The notes: generated by a model not told the origin, from the letters alone. DNA of 39,646 bases from Bacteroidales bacterium (GCA_017632935.1 JAGBQJ010000032.1:1-39646), one strand, 5' to 3'. Shown: positions 6,711-15,078, numbered from the stretch's first letter. Translations and numbers: made by a program.

Positions 6711-9239
6711 ATGAAAAGATGGACATGGGGTTTGATGGTTTTCGCCTTCCTCACTATAGGGCACAAAGCTTGGGCGCAGATCGCTGTTAGCGGTAACGTG
6801 TTCGAACAAGACAGCATTACTCCCATTGAAGCGGCCTCGGTCACCTTCTCGGGTATCAGCGTATCGGGCGACACGCTTGTTTATCAGTTTGTTACAGATG
6901 CTCTAGGTCAGTATTCCGACAGTTTGACGGCTGGCACTTATCGCGTTTGGGCCTCGGCCGAGGGCTATGCGACGACTTATCTCGAAGACTCCTTGCTTCT
7001 TGAGGAGGGACAAGCGCAAGAAGCCGTTAGCTTTATTCTCTACGAGCTGCTTCATCCCGTTCGGTATGTAGAAGCCAGACTATTCACCGATGAATTGGTG
7101 CGCATCCGTTGGTCGATGAATGACTCCATACCCCATGGGGACAGCACCAAGATAACGCGTTCTTTCCAATACTATGACCTGTTCCGTAGCCGCATCGAGG
7201 AGGCACCTGTGCTGATGGCCTCGCACCTGACCGACACGGTGTTTATGGACATGAATTGGAGTGGCCTGCCTTGGGGACAATACCGCTGGGGCGTGAGCTG
7301 CTATTATGAAGGCAACCGAAGCTATTCCGACACCATTTGGTCGGCTTATCTGGACAAGGATATGACCACCACCTTCACCCTCGATGCCACCACTAACGTG
7401 GGTCTTTCACCAGCAGGAGCTACTGTATTGCTTTCGTCACAAGACCATTCCTATCAGGCGACCTTGGATGGCGACGGTCATGTGTTGATGCCAGACGTCT
7501 ATCGCGATGCCTATGACGTTAGGGTGCATCTTGACGGTTTTGTGGACTATGTCTCAGATTCGGCGGTATCCGTTTTTGAGCCGACCCATGTTGAAATCGA
7601 GTTGATTGAAGCCACGAACGGCATCGACAGCCTGTATGTCTCTTCCACAGGTTGGGCGATATGGTCCTTAGAGGGAACACACAACCGTGATTTACAATAT
7701 TTTGAAATCATGTTAAATGGGGAAGCGGCGGGACAAACCATCAACACCTTTTTCCAATTTGAGGTCGGTGGCTTAGCAGCAGGTGACACCTGTACGGCTC
7801 AAGTGAGGCCTGTATATCTGTCAGAGACCGGTGCGTGGAAGACCTGCCAATGGGTGTATCGGCCTTGCACGGATTTCGCAGGCCCAACAAACTTGACCTG
7901 GGTGCTAGATGGAGAAGCGTTGCATCTTTCGTGGGATTATCCAGAGGGTGACTTTGTAGGCGCCATACTCTACCGCAACGGCGAGTTCCTTGCTTTCACT
8001 GAAGAGGACAACTACTTGGACGAGACCGTAGAACTGCACGGCGAGGTGGAGTACTGCCTGCGTTTGGTGTATGACGGACCCACGGACGGCACTTATTATT
8101 CCATGTCGTGCGAGCAATGCACCGTTGCTGTCTTCCCAGCCTATTGTGACCCGCCGGTCAAGTTGGACGGCATTCGCTATTTCGAAGACGAAAACGACCA
8201 CGGCGCTCTGGTGTCGTGGGGTGAGCGTCCTGAGCCCATCAATGAGTGGCTGTATTATGACAACGGCACGTTCAAGCGCTCTTTGGGCGGCGACAACGAC
8301 CCGCGTATCTTCTGGGCTATCCGCTTCGAGGCGGAGGACTTGGCCGATTATATTGGAACACACTTGAGGAAAGTGTCGCTCTATGATGTGGGCGCAGGCA
8401 CCTATCAGCTTTGGATCTATGTGGGTGGCGACACGGCGCCGCGTACCTTGGTCCGCTCCCAAAACATGGTCTTGACCAACGCGCAAGCATGGCATGAGGA
8501 AATCATCAGCCCGGCATACGATATCCCCGAGAACGAGCCACTTTGGATTGTCGTCGGACAGCAAGGCCTGTCACGACCGGCAGCCGCCTGCCAAGATATG
8601 GGAAATCCTAATGGACGTTGGGTGTCGTTGGACGGTGAGACCTGGACCGACATGCATATCTATAACATGCACTATACATGGATGTTGCGTGCCTTTGTCA
8701 CCAACCAAGCCGGACGCGAGATGGCACTCGGCAAGGAAGGTTACATCTTGCAGCAATACAAGCTGTATCGCTCGTTCGACAACGCAGACTATGAACAAGT
8801 GGCCTCAATTCCTGCCATCGAAAGCCAGCTGTATTATGAATACCGAGACAACCTGGCCGATGATGATTATGAGGATGTCTATTACCGCCTCACGGCCTAC
8901 TATCTGGCCGACAACGGCGAGACCTGCGAGTCGGACTATGCCACCACCTTGAACGACCCTGAGCAAAACTATGTGGCCATCGACCTCACCTCGACCGAAG
9001 AAAACCTTGCATCCTCGCTCAAGCTCTATCCCAATCCCACCAACGGATGCATTACTATCGAATTGGAAGGATTGCAAAAGGTGATGGTTTACAATGCCTT
9101 GGGTCAAGTCTTGCTCAGCAAAGAGGCTGACGGCGATGCCTTGCAACTGAATTTGTCGAGATTTGGGAATGGATTGTATTGGGCGAGTGTGATGACACAA
9201 AACGGAGTGGTAACACGGCGTTTCGTGCTTTCCCGTTGA
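6711..9239 (+). CDS. Large secreted multidomain protein with T9SS C-terminal sorting domain
   Basis: The 842-residue product has a signal peptide ending near KAWAQ. A carboxypeptidase-regulatory-like fold covers about 25-115 (ISVSGDTLVYQF, DALGQYSDSLTAGTYRVWA) and a second PEGA-like one about 222-305. Fibronectin-III-like segments cover about 300-500. A jelly-roll-like region at about 520-670 (GGDNDPRIFWAIRFEAEDL, LWIVVGQQG) resembles carbohydrate- or cleaved-adhesin-type modules. The T9SS sorting domain starts at LKLYPNPTNGCITIELEG and ends in RRFVLSR. It is the last gene of the sigma/anti-sigma/STN locus and shares domain style with the gene before it, so the two may act together at the surface. 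No enzyme signature was seen. ATG 6711 is chosen from the Shine-Dalgarno spacing. Confidence 0.86.
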   Translation: MKRWTWGLMVFAFLTIGHKAWAQIAVSGNVFEQDSITPIEAASVTFSGISVSGDTLVYQFVTDALGQYSDSLTAGTYRVWASAEGYATTYLEDSLLLEEGQAQEAVSFILYELLHPVRYVEARLFTDELVRIRWSMNDSIPHGDSTKITRSFQYYDLFRSRIEEAPVLMASHLTDTVFMDMNWSGLPWGQYRWGVSCYYEGNRSYSDTIWSAYLDKDMTTTFTLDATTNVGLSPAGATVLLSSQDHSYQATLDGDGHVLMPDVYRDAYDVRVHLDGFVDYVSDSAVSVFEPTHVEIELIEATNGIDSLYVSSTGWAIWSLEGTHNRDLQYFEIMLNGEAAGQTINTFFQFEVGGLAAGDTCTAQVRPVYLSETGAWKTCQWVYRPCTDFAGPTNLTWVLDGEALHLSWDYPEGDFVGAILYRNGEFLAFTEEDNYLDETVELHGEVEYCLRLVYDGPTDGTYYSMSCEQCTVAVFPAYCDPPVKLDGIRYFEDENDHGALVSWGERPEPINEWLYYDNGTFKRSLGGDNDPRIFWAIRFEAEDLADYIGTHLRKVSLYDVGAGTYQLWIYVGGDTAPRTLVRSQNMVLTNAQAWHEEIISPAYDIPENEPLWIVVGQQGLSRPAAACQDMGNPNGRWVSLDGETWTDMHIYNMHYTWMLRAFVTNQAGREMALGKEGYILQQYKLYRSFDNADYEQVASIPAIESQLYYEYRDNLADDDYEDVYYRLTAYYLADNGETCESDYATTLNDPEQNYVAIDLTSTEENLASSLKLYPNPTNGCITIELEGLQKVMVYNALGQVLLSKEADGDALQLNLSRFGNGLYWASVMTQNGVVTRRFVLSR

Positions 9240-9265
9240 GTGAAGCCTTAAAAAACGTATCTTTG
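9235..9265 (+). promoter_or_regulatory. Promoter of the ABC-F gene
   Basis: TTG at 9235-9237 and TATCTTTG at 9258-9265 are separated by 20 bases, a good fit to the Bacteroidetes -33/-7 pair. The start codon lies 20 bases further on, so the ABC-F gene is probably transcribed apart from the cargo genes that end at 9239. Confidence 0.6.
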
Positions 9266-9285
9266 CCGCCGCAAAACGGTAAGCC

Positions 9286-11238
9286 ATGATTTCAATCCAA
9301 AACCTGAGCATGCACTTTACCGGTGAGGATCTCTTCACCGATATTTCCTTCTTGATTCGCGAGAAGGACCGCATCGGCTTGGTGGGCAAAAACGGCGCAG
9401 GCAAGACCACGCTGCTGAAACTTATCTGTGGGTTGGAACAGCCTTCCAAGGGCGATATCATTATCCCACAAGGCGTTACCATTGGCTATCTGCCCCAAGA
9501 GAAGAACGTCAACAGCCCGAAGACCGTTTTGGACGAGGCCCTCTCCGCTTTCGACGAATACCATCAGCTGGAACGCGATTCGGAACGCTTGCAACAGGAA
9601 CTGGCCGACCGCACCGACTACGAAAGCCCACAATACGAGAAGCTCATCGTCAAGCTGAACAACTTGAACGACCGTTTGGCTTTGCTTGGTGGCAACTCCA
9701 TCGAAGGTGAGGCGGAAAGGATTCTTGTGGGTTTGGGCTTCAGCCACGACGACATGCTGCGCCCCATGCGCGAGTTCAGCAACGGCTGGCAGATGCGCGT
9801 GGAATTGGCCAAGATCCTGTTGAAAAAGCCCAACCTGCTCCTTCTCGACGAGCCGACCAACCACCTCGACATTGAGTCCATCCAATGGCTCGAAGGCTTC
9901 TTGAAGGCTTACTACGGTGCCATCCTAATGGTCTCGCACGACCGCGCTTTCTTGGACAACATCACCATCCGCACGGTGGAGATCAGCAATGGCAAGATCT
10001 ATGACTACAAGGTGCCGTATTCCGATTATGTCGGCCTGCGAGAAGAGCGTGTCGACATGCAACGTTCGGCCTACGAAAACCAGCAGCGCGAAATCAAAAA
10101 CATCGAGGCTTTCATCGAGCGTTTCCGCTACAAGGCCACCAAGGCCAAGCAGGTGCAGAGCCGCGTGAAGATGCTGGAGAAGATGGATGAGATCGTGGTG
10201 GACGACATCGACAGCACAGCCATCCACTTCAAGTTCCCGCCTGCGCCACATTCCGGCAAGGTGACTTTGGAACTCAATCATGTGGGCAAGTCCTACGGCG
10301 ACCAAGTTATCCTCAAAGACATCAACCTGCTGATACCGAGAGGCGAGAAGATTGCCTTTGTGGGCCGCAACGGCGAGGGCAAGTCCACGCTGTCGAAAAT
10401 CATTTGCGGTGTGCTCGACCATGAAGGCGAGGTGAAGCTCGGCCACGAGGTCAAAATCGGGTACTACGCTCAAAACCAGCAGGATATGCTCGACATGAAC
10501 AAGACCGTCTTCGAGACCTTGGACGATGTGGCCGTCGGCGACATGCGCCTCAAAGTGAAGGCCCTGTTAGGTTCCTTCCTCTTCCGTGGCGACGATATCG
10601 ACAAGAAGGTGAAGGTGCTCTCCGGTGGCGAAAAAGCCCGTCTGTCCCTGGCCAAGATGCTCCTTTTCCCGACCAACTTGTTGGTCCTCGACGAGCCGAC
10701 CAACCATCTGGACATGCTTTCGAAGGACATCCTGAAAAATGCCTTGATCCAATACGATGGCACACTCATCATCGTCTCCCACGACCGCGACTTCCTGCAA
10801 GGCTTGACCAACAAGGTCTACGAGTTCCGCAAACCGAACATCAAGGAGTATATCGGCGACATCTACGACTTCCTGGAGCAGAAGAACCTCAGCCATTTGA
10901 AGGAACTAGAGATTGCTGCCAAGTCACAACAAAAAGTTGCAGCCGTTGAACCTGTCTCGCAGAACAAGATTAACTACGAGCGCAAGAAGCAGATTGACGC
11001 CAAAATGCGCAAAGTTGACAAGGAAATCCAACGCTTAGAAGAAGCCATCGGCAAGTTAGAAGCCGAGCTGGCTGAGCAAGACGCCATCATGGCCAACCCC
11101 GACCAGCATCCCGACATCAAGATCGATAATGATTGGTACTGGGCCTACGGTCAAAAGAAAGAACAACTCCAAGCCCTCATGGACGACTGGGGCGAGAAGC
11201 AGATAGAGCGGGAAGAGATAATGGCCGAGTATGATTGA
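9286..11238 (+). CDS. ABC-F family ATPase
   Basis: This 650-residue soluble protein has two ABC ATPase domains and no membrane segments, the layout of ABC-F proteins that act on the ribosome. Walker A of domain 1 is GKNGAGKT (34-41); domain 2 has GRNGEGKS. Both domains have the LDEPTNHLD Walker B motif characteristic of ABC-F proteins. The domain 2 signature is a canonical LSGGEKARLSL, whereas domain 1 has the divergent FSNGWQMRV. A linker with basic helices (FIERFRYKATKAKQ) corresponds to the P-site tRNA-interaction motif. A C-terminal coiled coil (about 560-650) resembles the Uup/YheS type. Whether it is a housekeeping translation factor or a resistance protein cannot be decided; housekeeping is more likely in this context. 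Confidence 0.93.
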   Translation: MISIQNLSMHFTGEDLFTDISFLIREKDRIGLVGKNGAGKTTLLKLICGLEQPSKGDIIIPQGVTIGYLPQEKNVNSPKTVLDEALSAFDEYHQLERDSERLQQELADRTDYESPQYEKLIVKLNNLNDRLALLGGNSIEGEAERILVGLGFSHDDMLRPMREFSNGWQMRVELAKILLKKPNLLLLDEPTNHLDIESIQWLEGFLKAYYGAILMVSHDRAFLDNITIRTVEISNGKIYDYKVPYSDYVGLREERVDMQRSAYENQQREIKNIEAFIERFRYKATKAKQVQSRVKMLEKMDEIVVDDIDSTAIHFKFPPAPHSGKVTLELNHVGKSYGDQVILKDINLLIPRGEKIAFVGRNGEGKSTLSKIICGVLDHEGEVKLGHEVKIGYYAQNQQDMLDMNKTVFETLDDVAVGDMRLKVKALLGSFLFRGDDIDKKVKVLSGGEKARLSLAKMLLFPTNLLVLDEPTNHLDMLSKDILKNALIQYDGTLIIVSHDRDFLQGLTNKVYEFRKPNIKEYIGDIYDFLEQKNLSHLKELEIAAKSQQKVAAVEPVSQNKINYERKKQIDAKMRKVDKEIQRLEEAIGKLEAELAEQDAIMANPDQHPDIKIDNDWYWAYGQKKEQLQALMDDWGEKQIEREEIMAEYD

Positions 11239-11363
11239 GTGCCAATAAGTCTTCACTTTTTTCGTAAAATTTGGAAAAACCGCAAACCGCTTTGAAAATC
11301 AGCGGATTAAAAATGTAACAATCTTATTTTCAACTATTTATGAAAAAGCATTGGTTTTTTTAT

Positions 11364-11371
11364 TATCTTTG
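11364..11371 (+). promoter_or_regulatory. -7 promoter element of the small coiled-coil gene
   Basis: TATCTTTG matches TAnnTTTG and lies 51 bases before the ATG at 11423. No convincing -33 element is seen. Confidence 0.5.
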
Positions 11372-11422
11372 CCTTCGATTTTGAAAACGAACAACCAACA
11401 ATAGCGTAAATTTCAACGGATT

Positions 11423-11734
11423 ATGTACCAAATTTTTAAAGACCAACTCGACAAGTCAAAACTCATCATTTCCGGCGTAAAGAGAAATCAGCGCCTCGGT
11501 CGCGATGCGGGCGTCGAAGAAAGCGTGGTGCAGAAGATGGAGGAAGACTGCAAACGTTTGGAAGCCATTTCTGCCGAAATCGACAAACTTCAAGAAGAGC
11601 TCCGCAAGAAAAGTGATGAAGCCCACAAAGCATTGAACACCTTGAAAAACAGGACGCAGACCGTAAAAAAAGCCATCAAGACCAAATATGACCAAACTTG
11701 GTGGGTCAAATTCGGGATTCCTGACAGAAGATAA
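11423..11734 (+). CDS. Small conserved-looking coiled-coil protein of unknown function
   Basis: The 103-residue product is highly charged and almost fully helical. Heptad-like spacing runs through about 20-85 (VVQKMEEDCKRLEAISAEI, KLQEELRKKSDEAHKALN). It ends in a less charged tail containing TWWVKFGIPDRR. There is no signal peptide or membrane segment, so it is probably cytoplasmic. I do not recognise a named family. It has its own -7 element and its own terminator, which argues that it is a genuine single-gene transcription unit and not a spurious reading frame. The codon use resembles its neighbours. Confidence 0.8.
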   Translation: MYQIFKDQLDKSKLIISGVKRNQRLGRDAGVEESVVQKMEEDCKRLEAISAEIDKLQEELRKKSDEAHKALNTLKNRTQTVKKAIKTKYDQTWWVKFGIPDRR

Positions 11735-11755
11735 GTCCCATTTGTTGTTAAACCC

Positions 11756-12991
11756 TTAAGAAGCCGCTTCGTCAGAGGCGGCTTTTTTCGTGCGGATAAT
11801 GGCTTTCTCCTCCCCTTTCAAGGTCGTGGCAAAGAGATAAGTCTCGTCGCCATCACCGATTTTCAAAGACTTTCGCAACTCGACCACTGAAAGCGGGAAA
11901 TTGCGCACCGCGATGCTGGCTTTCTCCACATCCGACAACAACGTTTGCTTCACCTTTTTGTTATAAGGAGCGCAACCCTCCACTTCGAAGATACGGCCTG
12001 GAAAACCAGAAACAAGTCGCTCAGATGTATATAGGTTGCTGTTTTTATGCAATTTAAAGACACCAAAACGCTCGGTCAGCAGCCTAAAGCATCCTGCTTT
12101 CATCACGGCGGGATTAGGCTCATAGAGATAGTTTAACACACCCTCGGCAATCCTACTCGGGCAACTTCTTTCCTCTTCCATCGTGAAACGCAAATCGGGT
12201 TGTTGTGTCATCAAGTTGACGCATACGAATTTTGGCTCACCTTGATAGCCCTGTTCCATAATGACATCCAACTCCTTGCACTCGCTGGCGACGGCCACCA
12301 CATGAACTTCCTTCACATGGCGCAGTTCTTCCAAGGCCTTGCTGATGTCAAGCATAGGCGACAATTTGATCATCACACGTTTTGCCTTTTGCAGCAGCGA
12401 ATCCTGTAATGCTGCCACATCGGGAGTGCAGTCGGCGATGGAAACGGTCTTGCGGCCATGTTCGTCTCTTCGTGCCGGGTCGATGAAGATGCAATCCTTG
12501 GATTCGCAATGCTTCAGATAATCCTCAGCAGTTTCATTCCATACCTTGACATCGGCATCCAAGACAGCGAAATTGTGTCGGGCCAAGTCGCAGAGTTCGC
12601 TTTGCCGTTCCACATAGTCGGCTTGCTGGAAGTGTTGTGAGATATAATAGGTGTCTATGCCTAGGCCACCCGTGAGGTCGGCGAAGGTTTGGCCTTCCAA
12701 AAGACCAGCCTTGTATCGCGCAGCCGCCTCTGATGAGCATTGCTCGATGGAGAGATGGGCAGGGAAAAGCAGGTCCTCGTTGTCAGCCCATTGCGGCACC
12801 TTTTTCTGCAAAAGCTGTCGGGCGGCAATCTGTCGCAAGGCCAATGAAACGTCAGTGCCGACGGGCGCCTTCTTCAAGGCGAGCGTCGGCACGTCGGCAT
12901 TCAGGTTTTCCCTGATGAATTGTCTTGTTGTATCGTTCAAGTTCAAATCTTCTTCAAATTCATCACCTCGAGGTCGGTGAGGAAACGCCAC
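11756..12991 (-). CDS. SAM-dependent methyltransferase of the THUMP-like/PG_1098 family
   Basis: The class I methyltransferase core is visible: FADLTGGLGIDTYYIS is the SAM-binding motif I, ADYVERQ ends strand 2, and CIFIDPARRDEHGRK carries an acidic, proline-containing motif IV. The N-terminal ~90 residues and C-terminal part fit the PG_1098 ferredoxin-like and THUMP-like domains of a Bacteroidetes protein family thought to modify RNA; the substrate is unknown. The start is uncertain. ATG 12991 overlaps the upstream pseudouridine synthase gene by 49 bases. An in-frame TTG at 12946 forms a TTGA stop-start overlap with that gene's TGA and would give the shorter N-terminus (M)NLNDTTRQF, which looks more natural. 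The two genes are very likely co-transcribed. Confidence 0.88.
   Translation of the reverse strand: MAFPHRPRGDEFEEDLNLNDTTRQFIRENLNADVPTLALKKAPVGTDVSLALRQIAARQLLQKKVPQWADNEDLLFPAHLSIEQCSSEAAARYKAGLLEGQTFADLTGGLGIDTYYISQHFQQADYVERQSELCDLARHNFAVLDADVKVWNETAEDYLKHCESKDCIFIDPARRDEHGRKTVSIADCTPDVAALQDSLLQKAKRVMIKLSPMLDISKALEELRHVKEVHVVAVASECKELDVIMEQGYQGEPKFVCVNLMTQQPDLRFTMEEERSCPSRIAEGVLNYLYEPNPAVMKAGCFRLLTERFGVFKLHKNSNLYTSERLVSGFPGRIFEVEGCAPYNKKVKQTLLSDVEKASIAVRNFPLSVVELRKSLKIGDGDETYLFATTLKGEEKAIIRTKKAASDEAAS
11761..11788 (+). terminator. Rho-independent terminator of the coiled-coil gene
   Basis: AAGCCGC (11761-11767) pairs with GCGGCTT (11778-11784), and a T-run follows on the plus strand. 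The stem is also the coding sequence for the last residues (KKAASDEAAS) of the convergent methyltransferase gene, so one sequence serves both. Confidence 0.75.
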
Positions 12992-14373
12992 TCGCCACGA
13001 GGGAGTTTGTACTTGTCGAGACCGGCAAACATGACACGGTCGAGCTTGGTCACTTCGTAGCCGAGATGTTCGAAGATACGGCGCACGATGCGGTTGCGGC
13101 CCGAATGGAGTTCGATGCCGATGCTCTTCTTGCTGTCGTCGTCCTGGTCGTAGGCGATGTTGTCGGCTGCGATAGGACCGTCATCAAGTTCGATGCCTTC
13201 AGAGATGCGCAGCATGTCGTTCTTGGTCAGAGGCTTGTCGAGGATGACATGGTAGAGCTTCGGGACCTCGCTGCTCGGATGGGTGAGCTTCTTGGCCAAG
13301 TCACCGTCGTTGGTGAACAGCAAAAGACCCGTGGTCTGCTTGTCGAGACGACCCACCGGGAAGATGCGCTCGGGGCAGGCATTCTGCACGAGTTCCATCA
13401 CGGTGTCACGCTCATACGGGTCATCGGAAGTGGTGATATAGCCTTTGGGCTTGTTGAGCAGGATATAACGAAGTTTCTCACGGTTGAGGGTCTGACCACC
13501 ATACACCACCTTGTCTTCGGTCTTCACCTTATAGCCCATCGTGGTGATCACTTCACCGTTCACCTCCACACAGCCGGCCTTGATGAGGTCATCGGCTTCT
13601 CGGCGCGAGCAAATGCCACAGTCGGCCAGGTATTTGTTCAGGCGGATTTCGCCAGTGGCTTTCGGGCGGTCGTACAACGGGTCTTTCTCGCGGACATAGC
13701 CCTTGCGGCCACGACGTGGCTCTTCTTCATCCTCAAAACGGCGGCCACGGGGACGGTCATCGAAGCGGCGATTGCCACCACGCGGTCTGTCATCGTCAAA
13801 GCGACGACGGGGTTTGTCTTCATCGTCGAAACGACGTCTTGGACGGTCGTTATCATCAAATCTGCGACGAGGACGCTCGTCATCATGGAAGCGGCGTTCA
13901 CGCGGCTTGTCGTCATCGAAGCGACGGCGCGGGCGGTCGTCGAAACGGCGTTCACCACGAGGTTTGTCATCATCAAAGCGGCGACGCGGTTTGTCTTCGT
14001 CGTCAAAGCGGCGACGCGGACGGTCGTCATCATGGAAACGGCGTTCACGCGGTTTGTCGTCATCAAAACGACGGCGTGGACGCTCATCATCGTCAAATCT
14101 GCGGCGCGGGCGGTCGTCGCGACGGCCTTCACCGTGTTCATCGTCGAAGCGGCGGCGGGGACGGTCACCGAACTTACGGTCGCCGAACCTGCGGTCGCCA
14201 CGGTTGTCATCGAATCGGCGCTCACCTCTCGGCTTGTCGCCAAAGCTTCTCTCTTCACGTCCTTCCTCGTCACCGTCACGGTGATAGAATTTGAAGGACC
14301 TCCTCTGCTGGAATTCTTCCTCAGCAGGCTTTCTGGTGCGCGGACGCTTGCCAGATCTTTCGTTGTCAGTCAT
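12943..14373 (-). CDS. RluB/RsuA-type 23S rRNA pseudouridine synthase with long charged repeat N-terminus
   Basis: The C-terminal 240 residues form a standard RsuA/RluB enzyme. An S4 RNA-binding domain (RLNKYLADCGICSRREAD) leads to the pseudouridine synthase core with the catalytic motif GRLDKQTTGLLLFTNDGD, Asp344 being the expected nucleophile. The enzyme converts a uridine in ribosomal RNA to pseudouridine. Residues about 20-225 are low complexity, built from repeated units such as RRRFDDDKPRERRFHDD, alternating Arg-rich and Asp-rich blocks. Bacteroidetes homologues often have charged N-terminal tails, but this one is long. The ATG at 14373 (MTDNERSGKRPR) is chosen; the frame is open further up to 14466, but that part encodes a dispersed GC-rich repeat. 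A -7 element is at 14496-14503. Confidence 0.93.
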   Translation of the reverse strand: MTDNERSGKRPRTRKPAEEEFQQRRSFKFYHRDGDEEGREERSFGDKPRGERRFDDNRGDRRFGDRKFGDRPRRRFDDEHGEGRRDDRPRRRFDDDERPRRRFDDDKPRERRFHDDDRPRRRFDDEDKPRRRFDDDKPRGERRFDDRPRRRFDDDKPRERRFHDDERPRRRFDDNDRPRRRFDDEDKPRRRFDDDRPRGGNRRFDDRPRGRRFEDEEEPRRGRKGYVREKDPLYDRPKATGEIRLNKYLADCGICSRREADDLIKAGCVEVNGEVITTMGYKVKTEDKVVYGGQTLNREKLRYILLNKPKGYITTSDDPYERDTVMELVQNACPERIFPVGRLDKQTTGLLLFTNDGDLAKKLTHPSSEVPKLYHVILDKPLTKNDMLRISEGIELDDGPIAADNIAYDQDDDSKKSIGIELHSGRNRIVRRIFEHLGYEVTKLDRVMFAGLDKYKLPRGEWRFLTDLEVMNLKKI

Positions 14374-14409
14374 TTTGTTAGTGTATAAATATTGTAGATG
14401 TGATATTGG

Positions 14410-14454
14410 ACTACGTGACGCGGGACTGCGCGACTCGCGACTTTCAAGTCCCGT
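14410..14454. repeat. GC-rich dispersed repeat, family D, in the rluB-like leader
   Basis: The leader contains short tandem variants of a GACGCGGGACTGCG unit. A similar stretch lies in the groES leader (30339-30371). Both are upstream of genes, unlike most repeats of families A and B in this window. Confidence 0.5.
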
Positions 14455-14495
14455 TGTTTCAAACAATTGGAATGCCGAAGTCCGATAATGGGCGG

Positions 14496-14503
14496 CAAAA
14501 GTA
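14496..14503 (-). promoter_or_regulatory. -7 promoter element of the pseudouridine synthase gene
   Basis: On the minus strand TACTTTTG fits TAnnTTTG. The transcript would have a leader of about 115 bases that includes the family D repeat. Confidence 0.45.
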
Positions 14504-14530
14504 CGAATAATTTAGGAAATATGGTTATTT

Positions 14531-14758
14531 TTAATCCTTTTTCCTTTCTTTTCTCCAATCCGTAAAGCACTGGAAGAAATCATAGTCCAGCAAATCGCTG
14601 ATTTTGAGCAGCAGGTCCGTATAAATCCATGGGCGGTTGAAGATCTTGTAGGCGTTTTGTCGCGTGCAGCCCAGTTGCGCGGCCAGCCAAGTGATGCTGC
14701 GCCCCTGTCGTGCCAGTTCTGCCTTGATAAGTTTTACGATATGCGGTTCTTCGTTCAT
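14531..14758 (-). CDS. Small helix-turn-helix DNA-binding protein
   Basis: From the ATG at 14758 (MNEEPHIVKLI) the product is 75 residues. The core IKAELARQGRSITWLAAQLG followed by CTRQNAYKIF is an XRE/lambda-repressor-like helix-turn-helix, with the recognition helix in the second string. The C-terminal part (LLLKISDLLDYDFFQCF) completes the small helical bundle. Short proteins of this form are common in Bacteroidales genomes, and their targets are mostly unknown. The frame is open back to 14878, but the added 40 residues are Arg/Pro-rich and unlike a domain, so the shorter start is preferred. No partner gene is linked. Confidence 0.82.
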   Translation of the reverse strand: MNEEPHIVKLIKAELARQGRSITWLAAQLGCTRQNAYKIFNRPWIYTDLLLKISDLLDYDFFQCFTDWRKERKKD

Positions 14759-15078
14759 GCCGTTTGCCTTTCGGGGAGCCTTGCGCGGTGGGCAAACAAA
14801 ACGGGCGGAACCGTATTTGCTTACCTGTCTTGTAGGCATCGGCAAACGCCTTGGCAATGAATAAGCAAAACAACTCACGCCCTAACGACGTGAGCCTTTC
14901 GCAAGCTTATCCTTCACTGCCAAATGTTGCCGATTTCACAAGACAAAGAATAAGAGCGTAAAGCTCGGTGTGGTTATGTTTGTATTCTATTCTATAATTC
15001 TTTCTTCTTTCGATTTTACTTGGGCAAAAGTAGGAATTATTTCTAACCCAGTCTCATCTTTCTTATAAAAATCCATAG
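14759..15078. other. Gene-poor stretch upstream of the HTH gene
   Basis: Apart from a candidate minus-strand -7 element (15025-15032) nothing clear is present. The part 14759-14878 is open in two minus-strand frames and has coding-like composition, so the HTH gene may have a conserved leader or a longer N-terminus. A short inverted repeat GAGC/GCTC lies near 14954-14966. Confidence 0.4.
15025..15032 (-). promoter_or_regulatory. Possible -7 element for the HTH gene
   Basis: TACTTTTG on the minus strand matches TAnnTTTG and points towards the HTH gene. The leader would be long, about 260 bases. No -33 element was found. Confidence 0.35.

Noticed and set aside
11280-11312. Hairpin AACCGCT/AGCGGATT after the ABC-F gene as a terminator
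   Set aside because: Short, imperfect and without a T-run.
13700-14290. Possible CRISPR array because of regular repeats
   Set aside because: Units are coding repeats of irregular length without unique spacers, and no cas gene is near.
12925-14388. Long plus-strand open frame (487 codons) opposite the pseudouridine synthase
   Set aside because: It is a shadow of the Arg/Asp repeat gene: the translation is a repetitive Ser/Val/Thr/Ala pattern with no domain, and the minus strand encodes a clear enzyme.
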